Shown here in pieces: positions 24,372-32,403 of a stretch of DNA of 46,228 bases (positions are counted from its first letter, which is position 1; the number at the start of each line of letters is the position of its first letter). The notes under the pieces were generated by a model that saw only the letters and a list, made by a program, of their open reading frames with translations, did not search any database and was not told the DNA's origin. This DNA is from Planctomycetota bacterium. Its GTDB lineage: Bacteria > Planctomycetota > Phycisphaerae > SM23-33. The DNA is taken from NCBI GenBank assembly GCA_022705325.1, contig JAKJER010000049.1, forward strand, positions 1 to 46,228. The letters are read 5' to 3'. Made by a program: the position numbers and the translations under genes.

Positions 24372-26869
24372 GCGCGAAGGTGCGGCGATTCCAAGGCGCG
24401 GAGATCGTGTTTCACTGGGCCCAGGCTTTGCCCATCCTGGCGCTGCTGGTCACGGGCGGCATGCTGCTGGTCCGCCGGGCCCTGGGCCTGCACGGACCCG
24501 CACAGGCCGCCCTGGCGTGGTGGCACAAGGCCTTCGCGGGCGGGCTGGGCCTGGTGGCCTGTCTGGCCTTGACGCTGAGCCTGGCGGCGGACAACTGGAG
24601 GCCGTTGTGGCGAACGCTGGGCGAGTGCCTTCGCTGGCGGCCGGCCGACTTCGTGTGGCTGCTCAAGGCGCCTGTCAAGCTCATCTGGCCGCGGCTTCCC
24701 ATGCCCCCGGCGGGCCGATTCAATCCGGGTCAGAAGCTCAACCTGCTCCTGCAGGCGCTGCTGCTGATCGGGTTTCTGGTCACAGGCGTCTGGATGATGG
24801 CCGTTCGCGGGGCGCTGCTGCCGTGGATCCTCCACGCGGGCCTGTTTGCGGCGGCCTGTTTGCTGGTGCTGGTACACCTGTTCCTGGCGCTGGTGAACCC
24901 GTTCACCCGGCGGGCCCTTCCGGCGATGCTGACCGGTCAGGTCAGCCAGGAGTACGCAGCCGACCACCACGGCCTGACGCAGGGCAAGACCCAGCCGGAC
25001 CGCTCGCCGATGGTGTCGCGCCTGGCGCTGGCGGCGACGCTGGCGGCGGCGGGCGGCCTGGCGGCCTGGGGCGTGCACGCGGTCGGGACGGGCGAGTTGC
25101 GGCACCGCCTGTCGCGGATCGTCGCGGGCGGCGGGAGCGACCTGCTGACGCCGGGCCCGCTGTGTGCCAGCCACGAACAGGCAGTCGGCGAGGGCGGATG
25201 CCTGGCCTGTCACAGCCTGACGCAGCGCCCGTCCTCGGCCTCCTGCCTGGCCTGCCACCAGGAGATCTCGCTGGCGATGCGGGAGCGGCGGGGCTACCAC
25301 GGGCGTCTGGAGGGCGAGTGCCGGACCTGCCACGGCGACCACCGCGGCCGCGAGGCGGACATCCGGCCCCTGGACGAGCGGACGTTCAACCACGCCCTGG
25401 CCCGATTCGACCTGGACGGCCCCCACCGCCGCCTGGACTGCCGCCAATGCCACCTTCGACAGGACGGGCCGGCCGGCGCGAAGACGCGTTACATCGGCAC
25501 GCGCTACGGCGCCTGTCGCCAGTGCCACGCGAACCCTCACGGCGACGCCCGCGCCGACGACTGCCTGCGATGTCACACGCCGTCGGCCTGGAAGGGCCGG
25601 CTGGCGTTCGACCACGACCGCGACAGCCGCTTTCGGCTGGACGGGCGCCACGCCGATCTGGCCTGCCGGGCGTGTCACGCGACGGGGCGCGCTTCGGCGG
25701 CAACTGGCGGCCTGACGACGGCCCCGCCCCGCGGGAGCAGCTCTTCGGACCCGGCCACGCGAGCGGGGAGCCTGGCAGAGTTCCGCCTGTTCGGCCTGGC
25801 GGCGACGTGTGCGGACTGTCACCAGGACCCCCACGCCGGCAAGCTGGGCGCCGACTGCCGCACCTGCCACAGCGAGGCCGGCTGGAAGCAGCGGGAGCTG
25901 AAGTTCGTCCACAATCGGGACAGCGGCTTCGTTCTGTGGGGCGCGCACGCGACGCTGGCGTGCGAGAAGTGCCATCGTCCCGCGCCGGGGCGGACGCTGG
26001 CAGGCGCGACGCTCCGCGGGCTGGGCCGGCGATGCGACCAATGCCACAAGGACCCCCACGCGGGCCAGTTCAAGACCACCTGCGACGGCTGCCACAACCA
26101 GGACGCGTGGAAGGGCCGCCTGCTGGTCGATCCGCACGGCGCCGGGGCGACGTTCCGCCTGGCCGGCAAGCACGCCGCGCTCCAGTGCCGCCAGTGCCAC
26201 GTGCCGGCGGCCGAGGGCGCCCCGCTGGCCTCCGCCCGGTTCGCGGACCTGGGCGGGCGCTGCCAGGATTGCCACGAGGACCCGCACCGCGGGGGGATGT
26301 CCTCCTCTGCCTGCCAGACGTGCCATCGCGAGACGACCTGGAAGGGGAAGGACCTCCTGTTCGCCCACGACAGGCATTCCCAATTCCGCATCGACCCCCT
26401 GCACCGGGGCGTTTCGTGCGACGGCTGCCACTCGTCGGGCGAGTCGGCGACCTACCGCGGACTGGACGAAACCTGCGAGGGTTGCCACAGCGACGTGGTC
26501 GCAGCGATGGCTGGCGGAGCGGCTGCGGGGTCGGACCGGGCCAGGCCCGATCCGCACTCCGGACGGGTCCGGTGCGTTCAGTGCCACGAGCCTTCCAAGA
26601 CCGGGCAGGCACAGGCCGACTTCGCCCGCGCGTGCGCATCCTGTCACGGCGCCCGTTACGAGAGGCTCTTCTTCGACTGGTGCGTCTCGCTGGCGGAGCG
26701 GCGGGCGCAGGCGACGGCGAAGCTTGCCCAATGGCCGGCCGACAGCCCCGCCCGCAAGGAACTCCAGCAGAAACTCCGCCAGGCCGCCCGACTGCATTTC
26801 CACAACCTGCGGGCGGCGGTCGGCCTGTACGATGAGGTCCAGGCGGCTGGAGGTCCGGCGCCTCGATGA
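24368..26869 (+). CDS. FdnI-type cytochrome b fused to a 19-haem c-type cytochrome domain
   Basis: An 833-residue fusion. Residues 1-180 form a four-helix cytochrome b with His16, His53, His156 and His170, the spacing of the haem b ligands of formate dehydrogenase gamma subunits (FdnI); this part should exchange electrons with quinone. A fifth helix lies at about 217-236. The rest is periplasmic and holds 19 CXXCH motifs, from CLACH at about 278 to CASCH near 757, in several repeated units such as CRQCHAN-PHGD, CADCHQD-PHAG, CDQCHKD-PHAG and CQDCHED-PHRG. Each unit carries an extra PH histidine that could be a distal ligand. The C-terminal 75 residues are helical. ATG 24368 overlaps the preceding stop. 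The protein looks like a single-chain quinol-to-multihaem electron conduit. I know of no named protein with this exact architecture. Confidence 0.9.
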   Translation: MSAKVRRFQGAEIVFHWAQALPILALLVTGGMLLVRRALGLHGPAQAALAWWHKAFAGGLGLVACLALTLSLAADNWRPLWRTLGECLRWRPADFVWLLKAPVKLIWPRLPMPPAGRFNPGQKLNLLLQALLLIGFLVTGVWMMAVRGALLPWILHAGLFAAACLLVLVHLFLALVNPFTRRALPAMLTGQVSQEYAADHHGLTQGKTQPDRSPMVSRLALAATLAAAGGLAAWGVHAVGTGELRHRLSRIVAGGGSDLLTPGPLCASHEQAVGEGGCLACHSLTQRPSSASCLACHQEISLAMRERRGYHGRLEGECRTCHGDHRGREADIRPLDERTFNHALARFDLDGPHRRLDCRQCHLRQDGPAGAKTRYIGTRYGACRQCHANPHGDARADDCLRCHTPSAWKGRLAFDHDRDSRFRLDGRHADLACRACHATGRASAATGGLTTAPPRGSSSSDPATRAGSLAEFRLFGLAATCADCHQDPHAGKLGADCRTCHSEAGWKQRELKFVHNRDSGFVLWGAHATLACEKCHRPAPGRTLAGATLRGLGRRCDQCHKDPHAGQFKTTCDGCHNQDAWKGRLLVDPHGAGATFRLAGKHAALQCRQCHVPAAEGAPLASARFADLGGRCQDCHEDPHRGGMSSSACQTCHRETTWKGKDLLFAHDRHSQFRIDPLHRGVSCDGCHSSGESATYRGLDETCEGCHSDVVAAMAGGAAAGSDRARPDPHSGRVRCVQCHEPSKTGQAQADFARACASCHGARYERLFFDWCVSLAERRAQATAKLAQWPADSPARKELQQKLRQAARLHFHNLRAAVGLYDEVQAAGGPAPR

Positions 26870-26929
26870 AGAATGGATGCGCCCGGCCGCGTCAGGCGGA
26901 GCGGCGTGGGCACGTCGGGGGCGCGATCG

Positions 26930-28306
26930 TCAGCGTCCGGCGGGCTGGGCCTGTCCCGTCGCGGGGGCGTGCACCACGAAGGCGCCGATGCCCAGCTTGC
27001 CGCCCTGCGGAATCAGCGTCAGCGTGTGGGCCTGGTTGGCGCAGCCCTGGAGCAGCAGCGTTCGCGTGCCGGCGGGCTGGGGCTCATAGACGCGGGCGAA
27101 CAGCGGGTAGGACCGCCAGGTAACCTTGAAACCCTCGGGCAGCGTCGCCTTGCGGTAGCCGAGCGTCCAGGCGATCCGCCAGTCGGGCGGCTCGAGGATC
27201 GCCCGCCCCGACCGCGACACGAATCGCTCCGTGCTCCAGCCCTCGCCGTCGTCGCCCGTCACGCCGCCCTGGAGCTTGAAGTGGATCTTCTTGCCGTCCG
27301 GCGTGGAATCGCCCAGGCAGGTCAGCGTCCAGTCCTCCTCGACGGGCGGGCGGTCGAACGCGACGTGGTTGACGGCCGGCATCCAGATCTTCGCCGGCCC
27401 GACGCTCGGCCGGGTGATCGCCCAGAGTTCCTTCACGCCCTCCATGGGCTTGCCGTCCAGCAGCAGCGTCGCCTTGGCTCCCGCCGCCCCGCTGCCGTCG
27501 GACACCGCCAGCACGCGGTTGCCCGTGAAGCGCAGGGTGAGCCGCCCGTCCGGGCCGTGCGCCACGTCCGCCCCGCCGGCCGGGACGGTCGTGATCGTGC
27601 CCGCGGCCGCGGGGTCGTCCCCCAGCTCCGGCCTGCGGACCAGTTCCTCCTCGATCAACCTGGCGTACAGCTCGCAGCCCTGGGGGTTCAGGTGCACGGC
27701 GTCGGAGAGCAGGTCCTTGACCGCGATGTTGTTGGCGGTCAGGTGCCTGCGCCACTTCTCGCGGAGGTCGATCAACATGCAGCGGTACTTCGGCGCGACG
27801 GCGCGGATCTGCACGGCCCGCTCGTCGTGCGAGGTGTTGACCTGGTCGGGCTTGTCCTTCGAGACGATGTTCAGGTGGCTGGTCCAGAGGACGATCTCGG
27901 CCGAGGTGCGCTCCCGCACGCGCTGGACGATTTCCTCGTACTTGTCCATCGGCCCGTAGACGTGGAAGAACAGCAGGTCCGGATACCACGGGTAGAGGTC
28001 GTGGTCGGCGGTGCGGACCAGGACGTTCGAGGTGTAGCCCCCGATGGCCGCGTTGCGGAACTCGAACCGGACGGTGGGATACCTCTCGGCGAGGCGTTTC
28101 TGCACGATCTTCGTCCACGCCTGGGCGGTGATGGACTGGCCGTAGAAGAGCACGCGCACGTGGGCGGGGTTCTGGGCCGTCGACGCCTCGAGCGCCTTCA
28201 TCGTGCGCTGGATGCAGGCCGCCGACGGGTTCTGCGGCGCGGCGGCGCGGGCGGCCCCGGTCGCCGCCAGGACGGCAAGCAGCATCGCGAAGAGTCTGGT
28301 CGTCAT
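26930..28306 (-). CDS. Secreted SGNH/GDSL-type hydrolase
   Basis: A 458-residue exported esterase-like protein. Residues 1-22 are a signal peptide. The nucleophile motif is FYGQSIT (54-60, Ser58), with Gln in place of the Asp of the usual GDS; this GQS variant is seen in some SGNH groups. The acid and base are probably D202 and H205 in SDAVHLNP. Asn84 of RNAAIGG may give block-II-type oxyanion contacts. Residues about 230-458 form a beta-rich C-terminal region of unknown role. The start on the minus strand (ATG, 28304-28306) has a GGGAG ribosome site about 8 bases away. It is divergent from the GH127 gene, which suggests shared regulation and removal of ester groups from a plant- or algal-type glycan. 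It converges with the cytochrome fusion gene 60 bases away without a clear terminator. Confidence 0.8.
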   Translation of the reverse strand: MTTRLFAMLLAVLAATGAARAAAPQNPSAACIQRTMKALEASTAQNPAHVRVLFYGQSITAQAWTKIVQKRLAERYPTVRFEFRNAAIGGYTSNVLVRTADHDLYPWYPDLLFFHVYGPMDKYEEIVQRVRERTSAEIVLWTSHLNIVSKDKPDQVNTSHDERAVQIRAVAPKYRCMLIDLREKWRRHLTANNIAVKDLLSDAVHLNPQGCELYARLIEEELVRRPELGDDPAAAGTITTVPAGGADVAHGPDGRLTLRFTGNRVLAVSDGSGAAGAKATLLLDGKPMEGVKELWAITRPSVGPAKIWMPAVNHVAFDRPPVEEDWTLTCLGDSTPDGKKIHFKLQGGVTGDDGEGWSTERFVSRSGRAILEPPDWRIAWTLGYRKATLPEGFKVTWRSYPLFARVYEPQPAGTRTLLLQGCANQAHTLTLIPQGGKLGIGAFVVHAPATGQAQPAGR

Positions 28307-28644
28307 GTCCGTGCTCCCTTGAAGCCGGGCTGGGATGCGCCCACGCGGCACAGCCCCCGGGCCGGCATTGCACATGCTCTCCAACGCGGGCCGGCGAGAC
28401 CGTATTTCCCCTCGTCGCGGACCCGGCCGGTCCTCCGGGTCCTCCCGGCGGTCGCGCGGAGAGGGCCCCCGTCGGCGACTTTCTTGCGCCCGTCGCCGGA
28501 CGGAGGCGTGAAGCGACGAAAGAAATATGTCATGATTCGCGTTGGAACCCTGTGCGGCCCGCGAGGCGGGGGCAAGACCTCGCGGCCGCGACGCATCCAG
28601 GTCCGGCGCCGGGCGCGGCTTTCGCAATGCCTTGGAGAACAACC
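28307..28644. other. Divergent intergenic region, SGNH hydrolase / GH127
   Basis: 338 bases separate two outward-facing genes, so both promoters should lie here. The region is GC-rich with short inverted segments. The one AT-richer stretch, about 28508-28540 (GAAAGAAATATGTCATGATT), is the best place for the GH127 promoter, but no clear -35/-10 pair was found. No coding sequence was recognised. Confidence 0.35.
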
Positions 28645-31521
28645 ATGAACAGGACGATTCTCGCACTGTGCGGCAGCTTGTTTCTGGCGGCATCGATTCA
28701 GGCGGGCCCGGCCGGGCGGGACGTCGTCAAGGCCCGCGTGAGCGACAGGCTCGCCCGCGTGACGCTCAACGCTCAGGAACTCGGCGGGGAGATCGACCGT
28801 CGCCTGCGGAACCTGATCTACAAGAACTACATGGTGATCGACCTGGACGGCCAGTGGCTGAACCACTTCCGCAACCGCACGGCCCGGGGCAACCGGAGTC
28901 ACGTGTACTACGGCATCGGCAAGGTGCTGGACGCGGGCAGCCTGTTCGCCGCCTACACGGGCGACCCGAAGGTCGCGGCCCGCACGCGGTACATCCTCGA
29001 CGAGCTGGTCAAGTCGCGCGACGCCGACGGGTACGTCGGCTTCTGGAAGGTCGAGCCGGAGAACCGGCAGGACCACATCAACTGGATCCTCCACGAGCAG
29101 GAGTACATCAACCTGGCGCTGGTGCGCCATTACCGCTGCACGGGCGATCCCCAATCGCTGGCCCACGCGAGGATCATGGGCGACTACATCCTCAAGACGT
29201 TCCCCACGCCCCCCAACCCGTGCTACGACGCGGGGCAGATCTGCACGGCGGGCCTGCCGGAGGGGATGCTGGAACTGTACCGCGTGACGGGCGATCGGCG
29301 CTACCTGGACTTCGCCGCCGACGTGCCGCACGGCAACAACCGGGGCGAGATCCAGCTCGCCTCGCTCCGCACGTGGGAGCAGGACTTCAGCCGCCGCCCC
29401 TGCCACGTCTACGTCATGCTCGCGCGCTGCTACGCCCAGAGCGAGCTGTACCGCCTGACCGGCGAGGAGAACCTCCTGAACATGAGCCGGTACATGCGAA
29501 ACGAGCTGCTCAAGAAGGGCGAGGGCGGGATGCTCGTCACCGGCTCGTGCTCCGAGGGCGAGCACTTCACCTACAACCAGAACGGGCGAGGCGCGATCGG
29601 CGAATCGTGCGTCACCGCCTACGTCCTGCGGTGGATCGACAGCCTCATGCGGCTGGAAGGCGACATGCGGTACGGCGATCTCACCGAGCGGACCGTCTAC
29701 AACGCCCTCCTGGCCGCCAACTCCCCGGACGGACGGCGGATCCGCTACTTCACGCCGTTCACCGGCGAGCGCACGTACGACAACCGCGACTACTTCTGCT
29801 GCTGCGGCAATTACCGCCGGGCCGTCGCCGAACTGCCCCAGAAGGTGTACTACCGCACGCCGGACGGCGGGATCGCGCTGAACCTGTTCACCCGCTCCAC
29901 CAAGGCGTTCGACGTGAAGGGGCGAACCGTCACGATCGCCCAGGAGACGGCCTACCCCAACGACGGCGAGGTGAAGCTGACGTTCTCGACGCGCGAGGCG
30001 GTGGCGTTCGCGTTCCAGTTCCGCACGCCGCGCTGGTGCCGCGAGATCACGCTGCGGGTGAACGACGAGGCCCCGGCGACCATCGACCCGCTGGCGCAGA
30101 AGCTCGGCTGCTGCGTGCTCGACCGGACGTGGAAGGACGGCGACGTGGTGAGGATCTCGATGCCGATGAGTTGGCGCTTCCTCCGCGGGCGGGCGGTGCA
30201 GGAGGGGCGGGTGGCGCTGCTGCGCGGACCGGTGGTGTTCTGCGTCGGCCTGGACCAGAACGCGGCCCTGCCGGCAAGCTGCCCCGAGCCGCGGAACCTG
30301 GTGATCGACCCGGCGTCCATTACGGCGCCGGTGCGGGACGATTCGATCCGCCCGAACGGGCTGAAGGTCGTCGCCAAGGCCTGGCGCGACGAGAGCCGCA
30401 CCGGCGACAAGGTGGACGTCACCCTCACCGAGTTCATCGACCCCAGCGGGCGGGACGTGTACTTCCGCGTGGCGGACCCGGCGGACACGTCGCCCATCCC
30501 GGTGGCGGATGACGAGATCGTGTCCTGGCCGAACGAGTACGTCAACGCCCACGTGGCGCAGGCGTTCTACGGGCCCAAGGTCCCGGGAGACCTCAAGGCC
30601 GCCTTCGAGGTCCAGGGGGACGTGGCGGCGGACCTGGCGGCGAACTACGTGAACCCCAGGGGCAAGACCGGCCTGAAGGCGGAGTTCCCCGACGCGACGG
30701 GAGGAACGTGGGCGGTCTACAACTGCAAGAACCGCGGGTTGCTGTCCACCGCGGCCGGCGGCGAGGTCAAGTGGCTGAACTCGAAGTTCAAGGCGTTCGG
30801 CTCGCCGCTGGGCTACGCCTACGGGCTGGAGGGCCAGGGCGACCAGCTCGGCTTCGTGTCCGACTACGCTCCCAGCGACCGCCAGGAGGACGCCTGGCGG
30901 GAGCACTACACCCGGAAGATGTTCGACCAGGTGCTGCCCGCCGGCGAGCGAAGCGGGTTCCTCTACACGCACCCGATCTCGGACACGGCCAGCTACAACG
31001 TCTTCCGGTGGACGCCCTCGGCCGGCGTGCGGAAGAAGGACGTGACGGTGTGCGGCGAGGTGTTCTCGAACCTGGGCAACGGGGTCGAGCTCCGCGTGAT
31101 CCGCTGGAACGACGACGCGCACCACGACGTGCTGGGCACGTTCAATACCCGCGCCCTCACGGTCGGCAAGTGCGGCACGGTCAAGTTCGCCCTGCCCCTG
31201 CCGGCCGGCCAGGCGGGCCGGCACGTGGACTTCGTGCTGCACAACGCGGGCGCGCACGTCTGCGACGCGACGGCGATGCGGGTGCGGGCGTACGTCAACG
31301 TGCGAAAGGCCCCCGGCCAGATCGACGTGACCGAGAAGATCCAGGCGAAATTCCACAATCGCCGGGTCACCCCGCTGGGCCGATACGCCGAGCTGTTCGC
31401 CGAGGCCGCGCCCGGCCCGGACAAGACGCTGAAGGTCAAGGTGAACTACTGGCGCGACGGGGTGGTGAAGTACCTGGAATTCCCGCCGGATTCGCCCCTG
31501 GACCTGACGAAGAAGCCGTAG
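28645..31521 (+). CDS. Secreted GH127-type beta-L-arabinofuranosidase-like protein with extra C-terminal domain
   Basis: A 958-residue exported glycoside hydrolase of the GH127/DUF1680 group. Residues 1-20 are a signal peptide. The helical barrel covers about 30-400. Active-site features match the family's Zn-cysteine centre: GESC (319-322) and CCCGN (385-389), where one Cys is the expected nucleophile. A beta-sandwich follows to about 560. Roughly 400 further residues (560-958) contain NYVNPRGKTG, a DATGGTW motif and two more beta-rich modules, which makes the protein longer than the usual 620-800 residues. ATG 28645 follows a GGAGA site; ATG 28627 is a weaker alternative. The predicted role is removal of L-arabinofuranose or a related sugar from glycans outside the cytoplasm. 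It is paired divergently with an SGNH hydrolase. Confidence 0.85.
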   Translation: MNRTILALCGSLFLAASIQAGPAGRDVVKARVSDRLARVTLNAQELGGEIDRRLRNLIYKNYMVIDLDGQWLNHFRNRTARGNRSHVYYGIGKVLDAGSLFAAYTGDPKVAARTRYILDELVKSRDADGYVGFWKVEPENRQDHINWILHEQEYINLALVRHYRCTGDPQSLAHARIMGDYILKTFPTPPNPCYDAGQICTAGLPEGMLELYRVTGDRRYLDFAADVPHGNNRGEIQLASLRTWEQDFSRRPCHVYVMLARCYAQSELYRLTGEENLLNMSRYMRNELLKKGEGGMLVTGSCSEGEHFTYNQNGRGAIGESCVTAYVLRWIDSLMRLEGDMRYGDLTERTVYNALLAANSPDGRRIRYFTPFTGERTYDNRDYFCCCGNYRRAVAELPQKVYYRTPDGGIALNLFTRSTKAFDVKGRTVTIAQETAYPNDGEVKLTFSTREAVAFAFQFRTPRWCREITLRVNDEAPATIDPLAQKLGCCVLDRTWKDGDVVRISMPMSWRFLRGRAVQEGRVALLRGPVVFCVGLDQNAALPASCPEPRNLVIDPASITAPVRDDSIRPNGLKVVAKAWRDESRTGDKVDVTLTEFIDPSGRDVYFRVADPADTSPIPVADDEIVSWPNEYVNAHVAQAFYGPKVPGDLKAAFEVQGDVAADLAANYVNPRGKTGLKAEFPDATGGTWAVYNCKNRGLLSTAAGGEVKWLNSKFKAFGSPLGYAYGLEGQGDQLGFVSDYAPSDRQEDAWREHYTRKMFDQVLPAGERSGFLYTHPISDTASYNVFRWTPSAGVRKKDVTVCGEVFSNLGNGVELRVIRWNDDAHHDVLGTFNTRALTVGKCGTVKFALPLPAGQAGRHVDFVLHNAGAHVCDATAMRVRAYVNVRKAPGQIDVTEKIQAKFHNRRVTPLGRYAELFAEAAPGPDKTLKVKVNYWRDGVVKYLEFPPDSPLDLTKKP

Positions 31522-31566
31522 CGTCGATCCGGTCCCGCCGGACGAGGCCGGCGTGTCGGCCGACGC
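31521..31566. terminator. Branched hairpin between convergent genes
   Basis: Outer stem GCGTCG/CGACGC (31521-31526 / 31561-31566) encloses two small stems, CCGG/CCGG and GGCCG/CGGCC. It starts at the last base of the GH127 stop codon and could end transcription from both sides. There is no U-run on either strand, so this is a structural guess. Confidence 0.4.
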
Positions 31567-31605
31567 TTGCCTGCGAGCGGGCGCGCACGCGTCTGCGACG
31601 CAGAG

Positions 31606-31788
31606 CTAGGTGCAGTTGCACCCGTTGGGGCACTTCCAGTAGTTCAAGGGCACGTGCCCCGCCGGCGTCGGTTCGGAACACCAGGTCGCGCCGCACCTTT
31701 GGCATCGAAACCACAGCTTGGCTTCATCCAGAACGCGCACCCCGACCTTGCCCAGCTTTCCGAAAGGGATTCGCTTGGCAGTCTCCAC
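31606..31788 (-). CDS. Small zinc-ribbon-like protein, 60 residues
   Basis: A short gene read on the minus strand from GTG 31788, only 2 bases after the stop of the membrane-protein gene and with a GAGAGGG ribosome site just upstream. The 60-residue product has seven cysteines: CQRCGATWC (29-37) and CPNGCNC (53-59). The spacing CxxC...CxxxCxC suggests a zinc ribbon or rubredoxin-like knuckle. The N-terminus is basic. Tight spacing to the membrane-protein gene indicates co-translation. The function is unknown; metal binding is the only supported statement. Confidence 0.6.
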   Translation of the reverse strand: METAKRIPFGKLGKVGVRVLDEAKLWFRCQRCGATWCSEPTPAGHVPLNYWKCPNGCNCT

Positions 31789-31790
31789 GG

Positions 31791-32291
31791 CTACCCTCTC
31801 GCCTTCCGGGTGGAGGCATGGACCGGGCGCTCGCTCACGCGATACAGGGTGACCCTGTTGCGGGTGGTGCGACGAGAGGCCAGCCAGCGCAGGCTCGGAT
31901 ACCCCAGCAGCAGACAGACGAACACGAGGGTCAGCCGGTAATGGCTGGTGAAGATCAGACCGCTGATGAACCCGGGCACGGCGATGCATTCCAGGATGAG
32001 GTGGCCCCAGTGGGTGAGGGACCTGTCCTGCTTGCGGGAGGTCGTGATCCCCTCCTGGTCTCTTCGGCACAACTCGAACAGGTTGTACAGGAACGATCCG
32101 CCCACCAGGATGAACGCCCCGGCGCCTCCGATGTACGTCAGGCCAATGAACGCGTTGGAGTCGCCGCCGAGCAGGATCGTGCCCCACAACCCCGCCGCGC
32201 CAAGCAGACAAGGAGCCCAGATCACCCACTGGAGACTGGAGTACTTGAAAGTCACGAGGGCACGTTTCTGGCTTGGTTGAGCAGCCGCCAA
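31791..32291 (-). CDS. Small four-helix membrane protein, unknown function
   Basis: A 166-residue protein with four hydrophobic helices at about 22-40, 48-70, 95-112 and 117-134. The N-terminus is polar and the C-terminal tail is basic and rich in Arg and Thr. I recognise no family. It is the first gene of a two-gene unit with the Cys-rich 60-residue protein, so the two may form a membrane-anchored complex. The radical SAM gene upstream on the same strand ends about 110 bases before it and may be co-transcribed with it. Confidence 0.65.
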   Translation of the reverse strand: MAAAQPSQKRALVTFKYSSLQWVIWAPCLLGAAGLWGTILLGGDSNAFIGLTYIGGAGAFILVGGSFLYNLFELCRRDQEGITTSRKQDRSLTHWGHLILECIAVPGFISGLIFTSHYRLTLVFVCLLLGYPSLRWLASRRTTRNRVTLYRVSERPVHASTRKARG

Positions 32292-32403
32292 ACGGATGGC
32301 AGTGGGCTGATCCGTCAGGCTGCTCGTCCCTGTGCTCGCCGGGCCGAGGGAGAGTTGCGAGGGGCGAATCTACAGGCTTCGCTTATCCCACATCTAATCT
32401 ACA

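Noticed and set aside
420..26869. Search for PEP-CTERM sorting tags in proteins near the exosortase
   Set aside because: No protein in the window ends with a PEP-type motif, membrane helix and basic tail, so no substrate is claimed.
31606..32229. 207-codon minus-strand frame covering both the membrane protein and the Cys-rich protein
   Set aside because: Its first two thirds overlap the hydrophobic membrane-protein gene in another frame. Only the last 60 codons, after the GTG at 31788, look like a gene.
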